Shown: positions 1 through 8,243 of the stretch, piece after piece | Layout: each line of letters opens with the position of its first letter | Numbering within the stretch: position 1 is the first letter of the stretch | NCBI GenBank assembly: GCA_031414695.1 | Contig: JANNWG010000040.1 | Location: 1-64,000, forward strand | Source: UKL13-2 sp031414695 | GTDB lineage: Bacteria > Pseudomonadota > Gammaproteobacteria > Burkholderiales > Usitatibacteraceae | Reading direction: 5' to 3' | DNA: 64,000 nt | Notes under the pieces: generated by a model | What the model saw: the letters and a program-made list of their open reading frames with translations, nothing else | Told to the model about the DNA's origin: nothing | The model's database searches: none | Program-made: the position numbers and the translations under genes

Positions 1-30
1 CTACGTTAAACCGCAAATCAGGAATCTCTC

Positions 31-465
31 ATGACCAATCAAGCGCATTTAGTCGCGGCATGTGCCGCAATGGCTGTTCTCGTATTTCTTGTTGCCTTAC
101 GCTTATTGCAAAATCGCGTTAAGGAAATGCGCGCTAAGCGTGTTAACCCACAGGACACGTCAAATTCAATTCAAATGGCCGCGCTGCTAGAAAATGTGCA
201 GGCTGCGGACAACTATAAAAACTTGTTTGAAGCGCCCGTATTGTTCTATGCACTTTGCGCAATCGCAATAGCAACTGGGTATTTGCCAGATTGGCTAATC
301 TACTTTTCATGGGGTTTTGTCGCCCTGCGCTATCTGCATAGTTTTATTCAGTGCACGTACAATAAAGTGATGCACCGTTTTCCTGTTTTTTTGACCAGTC
401 TTACGCTGATCACTGCGCTATGGGTTGCATTTGCAGTGGGGTATTTAAATCACACCGCAGCTTAG
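31..465 (+). CDS. MAPEG family membrane protein
   Basis: Small integral membrane protein of 144 residues, the usual MAPEG length. About four hydrophobic helices are visible (roughly residues 6-25, 65-84, 88-105 and 120-140). The second helix begins with FEAPVLFY, which resembles the conserved E-x-P motif of the MAPEG (glutathione/eicosanoid metabolism) superfamily. The start is the ATG at 31, preceded by an AGGA at 20-23. Bacterial members are mostly uncharacterised, so substrate and reaction cannot be stated. The gene stands alone: the next gene starts 137 bp downstream and the upstream context is outside the window. Confidence 0.8.
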   Translation: MTNQAHLVAACAAMAVLVFLVALRLLQNRVKEMRAKRVNPQDTSNSIQMAALLENVQAADNYKNLFEAPVLFYALCAIAIATGYLPDWLIYFSWGFVALRYLHSFIQCTYNKVMHRFPVFLTSLTLITALWVAFAVGYLNHTAA

Positions 466-601
466 CAATACATTTAAGCCGACCCAATTTCTATGCATCT
501 GACACCCGTATGCTGTAGAGCTGCAGCGCTCAGCTGAACTTTGCTGCACTACTCGAATCTACATTTAGGCAAACGGGGAAAATCGTAAGCGCTTAAAAAT
601 T

Positions 602-1102
602 TTGAGCTATTTTTACGGAAGTGATTTTTTGAAGAACTTGTCATATCAAGAACTATATTCTGCTCAAGCAAATCAGTTGACGCTCGGTATTGCGCTAGAG
701 CTGCATTATCAATTTAATCCGCAGTTCACGCGTTGGTATATGTATAAAAGTGCTGAAGCTAAAGACTTGGTAAAGGCGCACGATATTTCGCACCTTATTT
801 TCGGTTGTGACACTGGTCTCTTAGGAGAAATGCAGGTTCAGATTTGGTCAAAATTTGCCATCACGCCAATGAGCCTTAGAGACAAGATTCGCTATGCGAG
901 AGATAAAGAAAGCAGAGTCCTACTTAAAAATCCAATCGGATTTCCCAAAATGGTTGTTTTCTTTTTTCGCAATTTTGGGGAAGTGAAACGTATTAAATTG
1001 AGATGTTTAGGGATGTCAAAAAAATGGACGTACCTTGAAGGCGCTGATTATTTTTCGGTGACGTTAGGTGAAATTCGCTCGGGTTTTGGAATCGTTCTAT
1101 GA
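602..1102 (+). CDS. Coq4-like protein (ubiquinone biosynthesis fold), small
   Basis: Protein of 166 residues that I do not recognise by overall sequence. It has one telling motif: HDISH at residues 60-64 and a glutamate at 76, which is the HDxxH-x11-E metal-ligand signature of the Coq4 family (a scaffold, later reported as a C1-decarboxylase/hydroxylase, in ubiquinone biosynthesis). It has no signal peptide or clear membrane segment. The start is uncertain: the frame opens with TTG at 602, without a good Shine-Dalgarno, and another TTG follows at residue 10. It has no ubiquinone-gene neighbours, so a role in quinone synthesis is only inferred from the motif. Confidence 0.5.
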   Translation: MSYFYGSDFLKNLSYQELYSAQANQLTLGIALELHYQFNPQFTRWYMYKSAEAKDLVKAHDISHLIFGCDTGLLGEMQVQIWSKFAITPMSLRDKIRYARDKESRVLLKNPIGFPKMVVFFFRNFGEVKRIKLRCLGMSKKWTYLEGADYFSVTLGEIRSGFGIVL

Positions 1103-1430
1103 CGATAAATTCATTATTGATTCGGCAATTAAATATGGTTAAAAATTTAATTGAAAAATGCACGTGAAAAACAGTTTTTCATCATCATAAATTGCGTCCA
1201 ATATATAAATTTGTCATCCCGAGCGTAGCCGAGGGATATGCTTTCTGGATGCACAACGAAAAATCGAAAAGCATATCCCTCGGCTACGCTCGGGATGACA
1301 CAAACTATTTGTCATGTTTAATTGCCGAATCATAAGAAGTCTGAATTTTCAAAAACGCTAATAACTAATAGCTAATAGCAGCGTTCATCTTCAGTCAAAT
1401 ATCATTCAAACGGCACGCCAAATATAGTGT
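1103..1430. other. Intergenic region with hairpin repeat and palindromic element
   Basis: 328 bases without a gene. It holds a 33-bp perfect inverted repeat (1212-1300) and a copy of the dispersed palindrome (1371-1432) that runs into the stop codon of the convergent MOSC gene. I see nothing else. Confidence 0.7.
1212..1300. repeat. Dispersed hairpin repeat, copy 1 (33-bp perfect arms)
   Basis: Arms at 1212-1244 and 1268-1300 are exact reverse complements (33 bp) around a 23-nt loop. The arm starts TGTCATCCCGAGCG and contains GCCGAGGGATATGCTTT. A second copy lies at 16489-16578. It sits between convergent genes and could act as a bidirectional terminator or mRNA stabiliser; this use is inferred. 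Confidence 0.9.
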
Positions 1431-1432
1431 TT
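1371..1432. repeat. Dispersed imperfect palindrome, copy 1
   Basis: Left arm GCTAATAGCAGCG, right arm CGCCAAATATAGTGTTT, with an AT-rich centre. It aligns with the reverse complement of the copy at 49920-49984. The right end overlaps the stop codon (1431-1433) of the MOSC gene. A partial duplication of the left arm (ACGCTAATAACTAATA) precedes it. Confidence 0.55.
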
Positions 1433-2240
1433 ATAAAAACGTTAGCACGTCACCAACTGCTACCCGCCCAAGTTTGACGGGCACTAAATTTACACCAAAC
1501 ATAATCCCTTTTCCGTTATCGCGAAAGGTGGATAGCGTCTTGAGTGGCTCGGGGCCTACGACTTCACCGCTGGCTTGATCGGTGGTGGTCACTTGGCAGC
1601 GCGCGCAGGGTTTGACCGCGCGAAATACCGCATCACCAATCGCGATGTCGCCCCAACTGTCCTCCGCCCACGCGGGTGCGCCGCTCACCACAATATTGCC
1701 GCGAAAGCGATTCATTGGCACGGCGCTGCCGCCACTCGCGGTGATGCGCGTATTCAAATCAGTGAGTGAAGCTTCATTGGTGATGAGCACTGGGTAGCCA
1801 TCGGCGAAGCTGACAATTTCATTATTTTTGGCGTAGTCGGGGCTGCATCGACGTTCGGCGCTATCGGGCATATAGACGAGGCGCGCATCAATGCCTAAAT
1901 AATCCGATAGCCATTCATCTGCCTGCGCACTCACGGTGTGTGCGTGTACGTGTGACGACCATACGCGCACCGTGCGCGTGGGCAGCGCGCGAGGGGCGGC
2001 GTCAACGCGTATTGGCTCTCGATCTGGTACGGCGAATTCAAGTTCGCCGCCGATGAGCTCCGTCCACACGGTCGCCATTTTAGGTATCTCACGCTGGCTG
2101 ATAAATTCATGGTCGCGGTCAATAATCATAAAGCGTCGATCATTTTTGAGCCCACGCGATGTCATTTCGCAGGCATCAAGCGTGATGCCACATAAGCCTT
2201 TGACCGGATAAATATTGAGTTGAGTGACTGAAATGGCCAT
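1431..2240 (-). CDS. MOSC domain protein (YcbX-like, short form)
   Basis: Protein of 269 residues with an N-terminal MOSC_N beta-barrel (starts MAISVTQLNIYPVKGLCG) followed by a MOSC domain containing the conserved PCARCQVTTTD segment near residues 211-221, with the cysteine expected to handle sulfur or molybdenum cofactor. Family members transfer sulfur or, with a C-terminal [2Fe-2S] domain, reduce N-hydroxylated compounds (YcbX). The ferredoxin domain is absent here, as in many proteobacterial short forms. The start at 2240 gives the standard N-terminus. Single gene, divergent from the SPFH gene at 2351. Its stop codon lies inside a copy of the dispersed palindrome. Confidence 0.85.
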   Translation of the reverse strand: MAISVTQLNIYPVKGLCGITLDACEMTSRGLKNDRRFMIIDRDHEFISQREIPKMATVWTELIGGELEFAVPDREPIRVDAAPRALPTRTVRVWSSHVHAHTVSAQADEWLSDYLGIDARLVYMPDSAERRCSPDYAKNNEIVSFADGYPVLITNEASLTDLNTRITASGGSAVPMNRFRGNIVVSGAPAWAEDSWGDIAIGDAVFRAVKPCARCQVTTTDQASGEVVGPEPLKTLSTFRDNGKGIMFGVNLVPVKLGRVAVGDVLTFL

Positions 2241-2350
2241 CTTTTTTCTATCCTGAATGTAATAAGAATTCGTGATAATGTTTGTTAGGGTCGTATAGAT
2301 TTTCTAAAGTATAGCGACCGATTGCCGTCTTTTTTCAAAAGGAAAACATC

Positions 2351-3463
2351 ATGATTGACTGGGTAAAAAAACTCACTGGCGAATTAATCGACATCATCGA
2401 ATGGCTCGATGATTCCTCCAACACGCTTGTCTATCGTTACGAGCGGCATAACAATGAAATTAAATACGGCGCGAAGCTCACCGTGCGCGAAGGCCAGATG
2501 GCGGTATTTATCAACGAAGGTCAAATCGCGGATGTGTTTAAGCCCGGCATGCACACGCTCACCACGCAAAATTTACCAATACTTTCTACCATCAAAGGTT
2601 GGAAATACGGCTTTGAATCGCCATTCAAGGCTGAAGTGTATTTTGTCAATACGCGCAAATTTACTGATTTGAAATGGGGCACGCCAGGCCCTGCCACCAT
2701 GCGCGATAAAGAATTCGGCATCGTGCGTGCGACCGCCTTTGGTATTTACACCATCCGCATAAAAGACGCGGGCATTTTCATCAAAGATATTTCGGGCACC
2801 GAAGGCAGATTTACGACTGAGCAGATTCAAGAAAACCTGCGCGGCAAAATTGGTTTACGTATTAAAGAAGTCATGCCAGAGCTGGGCATTTCGATTATTG
2901 ATATGGAAGCCAAAGTCACCGAAATGGGTAAGATGCTGCGCGAGCGCATTGGGGTGGATTTTGAAGCGATGGGCTTAGAGCTTTGCGAAGTGCAGGTACA
3001 AGATATTGGCTTGCCCGAAGAAGTTGAAAAGGCGATTGATAAGCGCGGTGCGATTGCGGCAGTCGGTAATTTACAAGCCTACACGCAGTACGAAACCGCG
3101 AGTGCCATACAAGCTGCCGCCACCACACCAAATTCCGCTGCTGGTGCGGGTATGGGGCTAGGCGCTGGCTTTGCGATGGGCGCGCAAATGGCGAATCAAA
3201 TGGGTGGCGCGATGGGTGCGACCAACGCTGGCGCTGGCGCGCCGCCACCATTGCCAACTGCCGTCGCATTCCACGTCGCCGTCGGCGGCGCACAGACGGG
3301 GCCATTCGACATGATCGCGCTGCAATCACAAGCGAGCGGTGGGCAATTAAAACGTGATTCGCTGGTATGGAAAGCAGGCATGGCGCAGTGGGTGAAGGCA
3401 GGCGAGGTTGCTGATCTGGCCGCGCTATTTGCGAATTCGCCCCCGCCGTTGCCGCCAGCTTAA
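2351..3463 (+). CDS. SPFH/band-7 protein with C-terminal GYF_2 domain
   Basis: Protein of 370 residues. Residues 1 to about 240 form an SPFH (stomatin/prohibitin-like) domain of the virion-core-protein-like type seen in YdjI of Bacillus; there is no transmembrane segment. A Gly/Ala/Met-rich linker follows (about 255-300), then a GYF_2 (DUF4339) module (about 303-357, with TGPFD and LVWKAGMAQWVKAG). GYF_2 modules are thought to bind peptides. The start is the ATG at 2351 after AAAAGGAAAACATC, a good ribosome site. The next gene in the same direction encodes a zinc-ribbon membrane protein. SPFH/zinc-ribbon pairs recur in bacteria and are linked to membrane-stress (PspA-type) complexes in Bacillus; the same role here is inferred. 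Confidence 0.8.
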   Translation: MIDWVKKLTGELIDIIEWLDDSSNTLVYRYERHNNEIKYGAKLTVREGQMAVFINEGQIADVFKPGMHTLTTQNLPILSTIKGWKYGFESPFKAEVYFVNTRKFTDLKWGTPGPATMRDKEFGIVRATAFGIYTIRIKDAGIFIKDISGTEGRFTTEQIQENLRGKIGLRIKEVMPELGISIIDMEAKVTEMGKMLRERIGVDFEAMGLELCEVQVQDIGLPEEVEKAIDKRGAIAAVGNLQAYTQYETASAIQAAATTPNSAAGAGMGLGAGFAMGAQMANQMGGAMGATNAGAGAPPPLPTAVAFHVAVGGAQTGPFDMIALQSQASGGQLKRDSLVWKAGMAQWVKAGEVADLAALFANSPPPLPPA

Positions 3464-3488
3464 TGCCATAGCGCGACTTTTTTAGCTT

Positions 3489-3546
3489 CAGATGAACACG
3501 GATAAACGCAGATTTTTTATCCATGTGCATCTGAGTTCATCTGTGG
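3489..3546. repeat. Short dispersed repeat (CACGGATAAACGCAGAT type)
   Basis: Contains GATGAACACGGATAAACGCA and, after a short gap, GAGTTCATCTGTGGC. The reverse complement of the same words occurs at 16745-16810. Similar sequence is scattered in many bacterial genomes; no function is known to me. Confidence 0.6.
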
Positions 3547-3592
3547 CAAAAAAGTTAGCAAACAAAGCTGATATTAACCGCAGCAAAGTGCA

Positions 3593-3649
3593 ATATCTAC
3601 ATGCCGTTTCAAGCATAAATGCCCCAAACGCCTCATGAATAAACGGGTT
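3593..3649. repeat. Dispersed imperfect palindrome, copy 2
   Basis: Degenerate copy with centre TTTCAAGCATAAATGC and right arm GAATAAACGGGTT. It lies just before the start of the zinc-ribbon gene at 3660, in the intergenic space that also holds the CACGGATAAACG repeat. Confidence 0.45.
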
Positions 3650-3659
3650 ATATAAAACT

Positions 3660-4853
3660 ATGCAAAACCCCAACGCCTCTCAAACCATAATCGATGCGAT
3701 GACCGATAAAGTCCGCGCTTTCCCCTGTAAATCTTGCGGTGCGAAATTATCTTTTTCACCTGGCACGACGAGCTTGAAATGTGATTTTTGTGGCGCGGCG
3801 AATGAATTTGATGAGAAGACAACCATTGTTGAAGAGCTTGATCTCGCCACATGGCTTAAAAAAATAGAAGCCGAGCAAGAGACCCACGAGCAAGAACAAA
3901 TCAAATGCAAAAACTGCGGCGGTGAGCAAACGCTGCCCGCTAATCTTTACGCGAGTGCCTGCATTTTTTGCGGCACACCGTTGACGAGCAAAAGCTACGC
4001 GCAGCGGCTCATCAAACCGAAATCGATTGTGCCCTTCAACGTCACCAAATTACAGGCGCAAGACAAATGGCGCGGCTGGATTAAAGGCCTCTGGATGGCG
4101 CCTAATGCGCTCAAAAAATACGTGCAAAGTGACGGCGGCATCAAAGGTCTTTATGTCCCGTACTGGACTTTTGACGCCAATACCTTCACCTCCTACACTG
4201 GCCAGCGCGGTGACGACCGCACCGAGAGCTACACCACCACCAACTCCAGCGGCGAGCGCGTATCGCAAACTCGCACGGTGACTGATTGGACTCACGTATC
4301 CGGCGAAGTCTCATACTTTCATAACGATGTATTGGTGTCTGGCACCAGCACCTCAACCATCGGCAAACAATCAAGCGCGGATGCACAACAAGCGTTCGCC
4401 CAATTGGGCGGCGTCGGGCAAAAATTATTAAGCAGCATGTCCGGCAAACTCCGCACTTGGAATACTGCCGAGCTCGTGCCCTACCAAGAAGAATACATTT
4501 CCGGCTTTCAAGCCGAAGCGTATTCGGTTGGCTTAAGCGCCGCATTCGCCACCGGCAAGCAGCAAATTGAATCCACCGTGCAATCCCTCGTGCGTCAAGA
4601 CATCGGCGGCGATCAACAACGCATCTCCTCACTCAACACCCAATACAGTCATCTCACCTTCAAACACATCTTGCTACCGATGTGGATGTCCGCGTATTTA
4701 TTCAAAGGCAAAACCTACCGCTTCGTGGTGAATGGACAAACAGGTGAAGTCGAAGGTGAATCGCCTAAGTCAGGCTGGAAGATTTTTTTCCTTATAGCGG
4801 GGATATTATTTTTGTTATTTTTATTTTTGGTGGTGTTTGGCGGGCAGCGGTAG
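3660..4853 (+). CDS. Membrane-anchored double zinc-ribbon protein
   Basis: Protein of 397 residues with two zinc ribbons near the N-terminus: C23xxC26...C41xxC44 and C83xxC86...C101xxC104. A beta-rich middle region follows (WTFDANTFTSYTGQRGD and onward), then one hydrophobic segment near 374-393 ending in a short basic tail, so it is probably tail-anchored. Such proteins are often annotated TFIIB-type zinc-ribbon or primosomal-protein-N'-like, but no helicase motifs are present. It follows the SPFH gene in the same direction, 196 bp apart, and the two probably act together at the membrane. The start may be ATG 3660 or ATG 3699; neither has a good Shine-Dalgarno. Confidence 0.75.
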   Translation: MQNPNASQTIIDAMTDKVRAFPCKSCGAKLSFSPGTTSLKCDFCGAANEFDEKTTIVEELDLATWLKKIEAEQETHEQEQIKCKNCGGEQTLPANLYASACIFCGTPLTSKSYAQRLIKPKSIVPFNVTKLQAQDKWRGWIKGLWMAPNALKKYVQSDGGIKGLYVPYWTFDANTFTSYTGQRGDDRTESYTTTNSSGERVSQTRTVTDWTHVSGEVSYFHNDVLVSGTSTSTIGKQSSADAQQAFAQLGGVGQKLLSSMSGKLRTWNTAELVPYQEEYISGFQAEAYSVGLSAAFATGKQQIESTVQSLVRQDIGGDQQRISSLNTQYSHLTFKHILLPMWMSAYLFKGKTYRFVVNGQTGEVEGESPKSGWKIFFLIAGILFLLFLFLVVFGGQR

Positions 4854-4962
4854 TACGCGCTTGATGCAGGAATTGGCTTGTGTCGTTAATTTGTATGTGA
4901 GTGGCTAATAGCTCACGTAATAAATTCAATGGCAAAGAGTAGCGTAATCACGAGCGTTTATT

Positions 4963-5007
4963 TGTCCTAGCCACAACTTGATCTGACGGACAACATTTTT
5001 TGTTGCA
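4963..5007. mobile_element. IS481-family terminal remnant (left of hsd operon)
   Basis: Begins TGTCCTAGCCAC and matches 41 of 45 positions of the sequence at 13189-13233, in the same orientation. At the right-hand copy this sequence is the end of an IS481-like element with transposase sequence attached. Only the terminal piece survives here, 84 bp beyond the hsdR stop. Confidence 0.7.
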
Positions 5008-5090
5008 CAGTTTCAGGTATTTAGGTAGCGCTTTTGTAGCCCGGATGGAGTGATGACTCGCGTAGCTTCTCTACCGCATGTTATTCACCT

Positions 5091-8000
5091 TCAGACTTGC
5101 CCGCCCACGCCTTTGAACTTCTCAACAAATGCGGCGATTTTCTGAAAAACACTTTGCTTTTTCGTCAAGTACTGCGGATTTAGCGGACTCATCTTTGGTA
5201 GGACCGCATTGAGCTCTGTACCACTGTCACTGGCAAATTCGCGCTTGAGAGAGGTGGTGATATAGCGTCTTGCCGCCTCTGCATTCAGGTTTTCGTTATC
5301 GATTAGCGCCGCCGCTTCGCGCTGCTGTTCTGCTTGGGCGAAGGTGAAAAACGCATCAATTACGCTGGCCTTGTCACCCAGTTGATTCAGATCCGTCTGA
5401 TTGATGAAGTCGACCAAAAGGCCTTCTTTGGCGCGGCTGCCCACGCTGGCGCGAATCACTCGCCGCACCTCATCAACCAACTCTGATTTAATCTTGGTTT
5501 TCTTGTGGTGCTCGAAAATCAGCTCCAAGATGTAATCCAGATTGATTTCCTGCGATTTCAGCAGATCTACCTCAAAGACCACGTCATCCCAGTTGATGGT
5601 GGACTTTTCCCTTTCGGCGGACGTTTTTTCTCGACGCAGCCAGTCGCGTACGTCGTTATACGTCGAACGGTAATCTTGGATTTTCCGCTCAGCTGGTATC
5701 TTGATGGCTTGCAGGGCGGCCAAATCGTCATCGTTCAAATAGTGTTTGGCTTTGAATGCCTCAACCGCTGCCACGTCAGTCATGTCCACGCTTTGCAACG
5801 CCTTTAAACTGACGAACTCGTCGTAGTTTTGGAGAACGTTCTCAACGCGCAAGTACTCGCCAAAGAGTTTCGCGAAAGCTTTTTTGTCCGCCTCCTTTTC
5901 GATAGCCGCAGGGTCGGGAAAGCGTGCTTTGAGCTCCTTCACCACCTCCACGAAGCCACGTCGCGCTTCACCTGTGGCTGTATCAGTGAAGCCTTGCATA
6001 TATTCCTTGTAGCTCTTTTCCAGCACGACGTTTTTGGTGTTCTTGTCACCGAATAAGGTAATGGCGTCGATTGTCGCCTGCTCCAAGTCGCGGAACGTGA
6101 CGATATTGCCGAAGGTCTTGGTAGCGTCAAAAATGCGGTTGGTACGCGAGTACGCCTGCATCAGTCCGTGGTAGCGCAGGTTTTTGTCGACAAACAGCGT
6201 ATTCAGCGTGGGGGCATCAAAGCCGGTGAGGAACATGCCGACGACGATGAGCAAATCAACTTGCTCGTCGGGGGGAAGTCTCTTGCCGCTATCGTCTGCA
6301 CCCTTAACGCGCTTGGCCAGCTCGCGATAGTAGTTCTGAAAGCCATTGCTATCCACGCTGAAGTTGGTTTTGAACAACACGTTGTAGTCCGCGATGGCAG
6401 CGTTCAAAAATTCCTTGGCGCTGCTATTCAGGGCTGAAACTTCAAAGCTTTCATCCTGAATGTCGCCAATCGCATCCTGCTCCTCGTTGGCCGCGAACGA
6501 GAAGATCGTCGCGACTTTCAGCGGCCGCTGTGTGGTTTGGCTATTTTTTTGCAGCTCCTTGAACGACTCGTAATACAGCTTGGCAGCGTCCACACTGCTA
6601 ACCGCGAACATCGCGTTGAAGCCCTTATTTGCGTGATAAGTGCCCGCTTGCAGGCGATGAGTCTTCTGCCGATAGTTGTTCAAGATGTAGTGGGTGATCT
6701 CGCGAATGCGGTCAGGGTGCAGCAGCGCCTGCCTATTTTCTGCCGCGCTAAGCTTTTTCTCGTCTTTCTCGGTTTCGATGGCTTTGAACTGCGGGCGCAC
6801 ATCGTTGTAGTCCACCTTGAATTTCAGCACCTTTTCGTCGCGAATCGCATCGGTAATCACATACGAGTGCAATTCGCGGCCAAACACGCTGGCAGTTGTA
6901 TCCGCGCCGAGCGCGTTCTGTGCAAAGATTGGCGTGCCAGTAAAGCCGAATTGATAGAACCGCTTGAACTTCTTCTTCAGGTTCTTCTGCGCTTCACCAA
7001 ACTGGCTGCGGTGGCATTCATCAAAAATAAAAACGACCTGCTTGCTGTAGATCGGCAGGTCGCCTTCGTTCTTCATCAGATTGTTGAGCTTTTGAATGGT
7101 CGTGACGATGATCTTGTTGTCGTCCTTGTCCAAGTTGCGCTTGAGCCCCGCAGTGCTATCAGACCCATTCACGCTGTCCGGCGAAAAGCGCTGGTATTCC
7201 TTCATGGTCTGATAGTCCAGATCCTTCCGGTCCACGACGAAGAAAACCTTGTCGATGAAATCCAGCTCGGTGGCTAAACGCGCCGCCTTAAAGCTGGTCA
7301 GCGTCTTACCAGAGCCTGTCGTGTGCCAGATGAAACCGCCGCCCTCGGTGGTGTTCCAATCCTTTGCTTGATAGGCGCTCTTGATCTTCCACAGAATGCG
7401 CTCGGTTGCCGCGATCTGGTACGGGCGCATCACCAACAACGTGTCGCTGGCATCGAACACAGAATAGTTGAGCAGCACATTAAGCAGCGTGTGTTTCTGA
7501 AAGAAGGTGGCGGTAAAGTCCTGCAGATCCTTGATCAGGCTATTGTCAGCCTTCGCCCAGTTCATGGTGAAGTCGAAGCTGTTCTTGTTGCGCTGCGTGG
7601 TGTTGGCGAAATAGCGGCTATCTGTGCCGTTGCTAATGACAAAAAGCTGCAAAAATTTGAACAAAGAATGCGCGCTGTTGTAGCTCTCTTTGCTATAACG
7701 ATGTACTTGGTTAAAGGCCTCGCGAATCGCCACGCCGCGTTTCTTTAGCTCCACCTGCACCAGCGGCAGGCCATTGACCAAAATCGTCACGTCATAACGA
7801 TTGGCGTGGGAGCCAGCCTGCTCAAACTGCTTAATGACCTGTACCTTGTTTCGAGCAAGGTGTTTTTTGTCCAGCAGGTAGAGGTTCTGAATATGGCCGT
7901 CGTCAAAGACAAAGTCGTGAATGTAGTCGTCGTGAATCTTACGCGTTTTGTCGGCAATGCCGTCACTGGGTCTGTCCAGCCAAGTTTCAACAAACCGCTG

Positions 8001-8243
8001 CCACTCGCCATCGGCGAATTGCACGTTATTCAGCGTCTGCAGTTGTACGCGCACATTGGCCAGTAAGGCATCTGGCGTGCGCATCTCAGATAGAAACTCA
8101 TAGCCTTGATTAACCAAATCGCGAATGAACTCGCGCTCGAGGTCATATTCGCTCTGGTAGTTTTCAGAGACTTTCAATTGCTGTGTGTATCTGTCCAGAA
8201 TGATAAAGTTTCTGGATTCGGCGATAGAGCTATATTCAATCAT
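5091..8243 (-). CDS. hsdR: Type IC restriction endonuclease subunit HsdR
   Basis: Motor and nuclease subunit of the type I enzyme: translocates DNA with ATP and cuts away from the unmethylated site. 1050 residues, close to EcoR124I HsdR. The N-terminal PD-ExK nuclease is intact: D151, then E165 and K167 in VQVELKK, at the same numbers as in EcoR124I. Helicase motif I is TTGSGKT (308-314) with K313; motif II is D408-E-C-H. The C-terminus ends PQYLTKKQSVFQK...KFKGVGG, typical of the EcoR124/EcoprrI group. The start overlaps the prrC stop by 4 nt, so it is the last gene of the hsdM-rhuM-hsdS-prrC-hsdR operon. No damage seen. Confidence 0.97.
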   Translation of the reverse strand: MIEYSSIAESRNFIILDRYTQQLKVSENYQSEYDLEREFIRDLVNQGYEFLSEMRTPDALLANVRVQLQTLNNVQFADGEWQRFVETWLDRPSDGIADKTRKIHDDYIHDFVFDDGHIQNLYLLDKKHLARNKVQVIKQFEQAGSHANRYDVTILVNGLPLVQVELKKRGVAIREAFNQVHRYSKESYNSAHSLFKFLQLFVISNGTDSRYFANTTQRNKNSFDFTMNWAKADNSLIKDLQDFTATFFQKHTLLNVLLNYSVFDASDTLLVMRPYQIAATERILWKIKSAYQAKDWNTTEGGGFIWHTTGSGKTLTSFKAARLATELDFIDKVFFVVDRKDLDYQTMKEYQRFSPDSVNGSDSTAGLKRNLDKDDNKIIVTTIQKLNNLMKNEGDLPIYSKQVVFIFDECHRSQFGEAQKNLKKKFKRFYQFGFTGTPIFAQNALGADTTASVFGRELHSYVITDAIRDEKVLKFKVDYNDVRPQFKAIETEKDEKKLSAAENRQALLHPDRIREITHYILNNYRQKTHRLQAGTYHANKGFNAMFAVSSVDAAKLYYESFKELQKNSQTTQRPLKVATIFSFAANEEQDAIGDIQDESFEVSALNSSAKEFLNAAIADYNVLFKTNFSVDSNGFQNYYRELAKRVKGADDSGKRLPPDEQVDLLIVVGMFLTGFDAPTLNTLFVDKNLRYHGLMQAYSRTNRIFDATKTFGNIVTFRDLEQATIDAITLFGDKNTKNVVLEKSYKEYMQGFTDTATGEARRGFVEVVKELKARFPDPAAIEKEADKKAFAKLFGEYLRVENVLQNYDEFVSLKALQSVDMTDVAAVEAFKAKHYLNDDDLAALQAIKIPAERKIQDYRSTYNDVRDWLRREKTSAEREKSTINWDDVVFEVDLLKSQEINLDYILELIFEHHKKTKIKSELVDEVRRVIRASVGSRAKEGLLVDFINQTDLNQLGDKASVIDAFFTFAQAEQQREAAALIDNENLNAEAARRYITTSLKREFASDSGTELNAVLPKMSPLNPQYLTKKQSVFQKIAAFVEKFKGVGGQV

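Noticed and set aside
2916..3530. Long antisense open frame opposite the SPFH gene
   Set aside because: Arg/Pro/Ser-rich shadow of a well-supported gene; no ribosome site or family features.
4949..4962. GAGCGTTTATTTG as another palindrome copy cut by the IS481 end
   Set aside because: Only one short arm resembles the family; no centre or right arm remains.
6537..7277. Open frame of 246 codons antisense to hsdR
   Set aside because: Lies wholly within a strongly conserved gene on the other strand; composition is that of a shadow frame.
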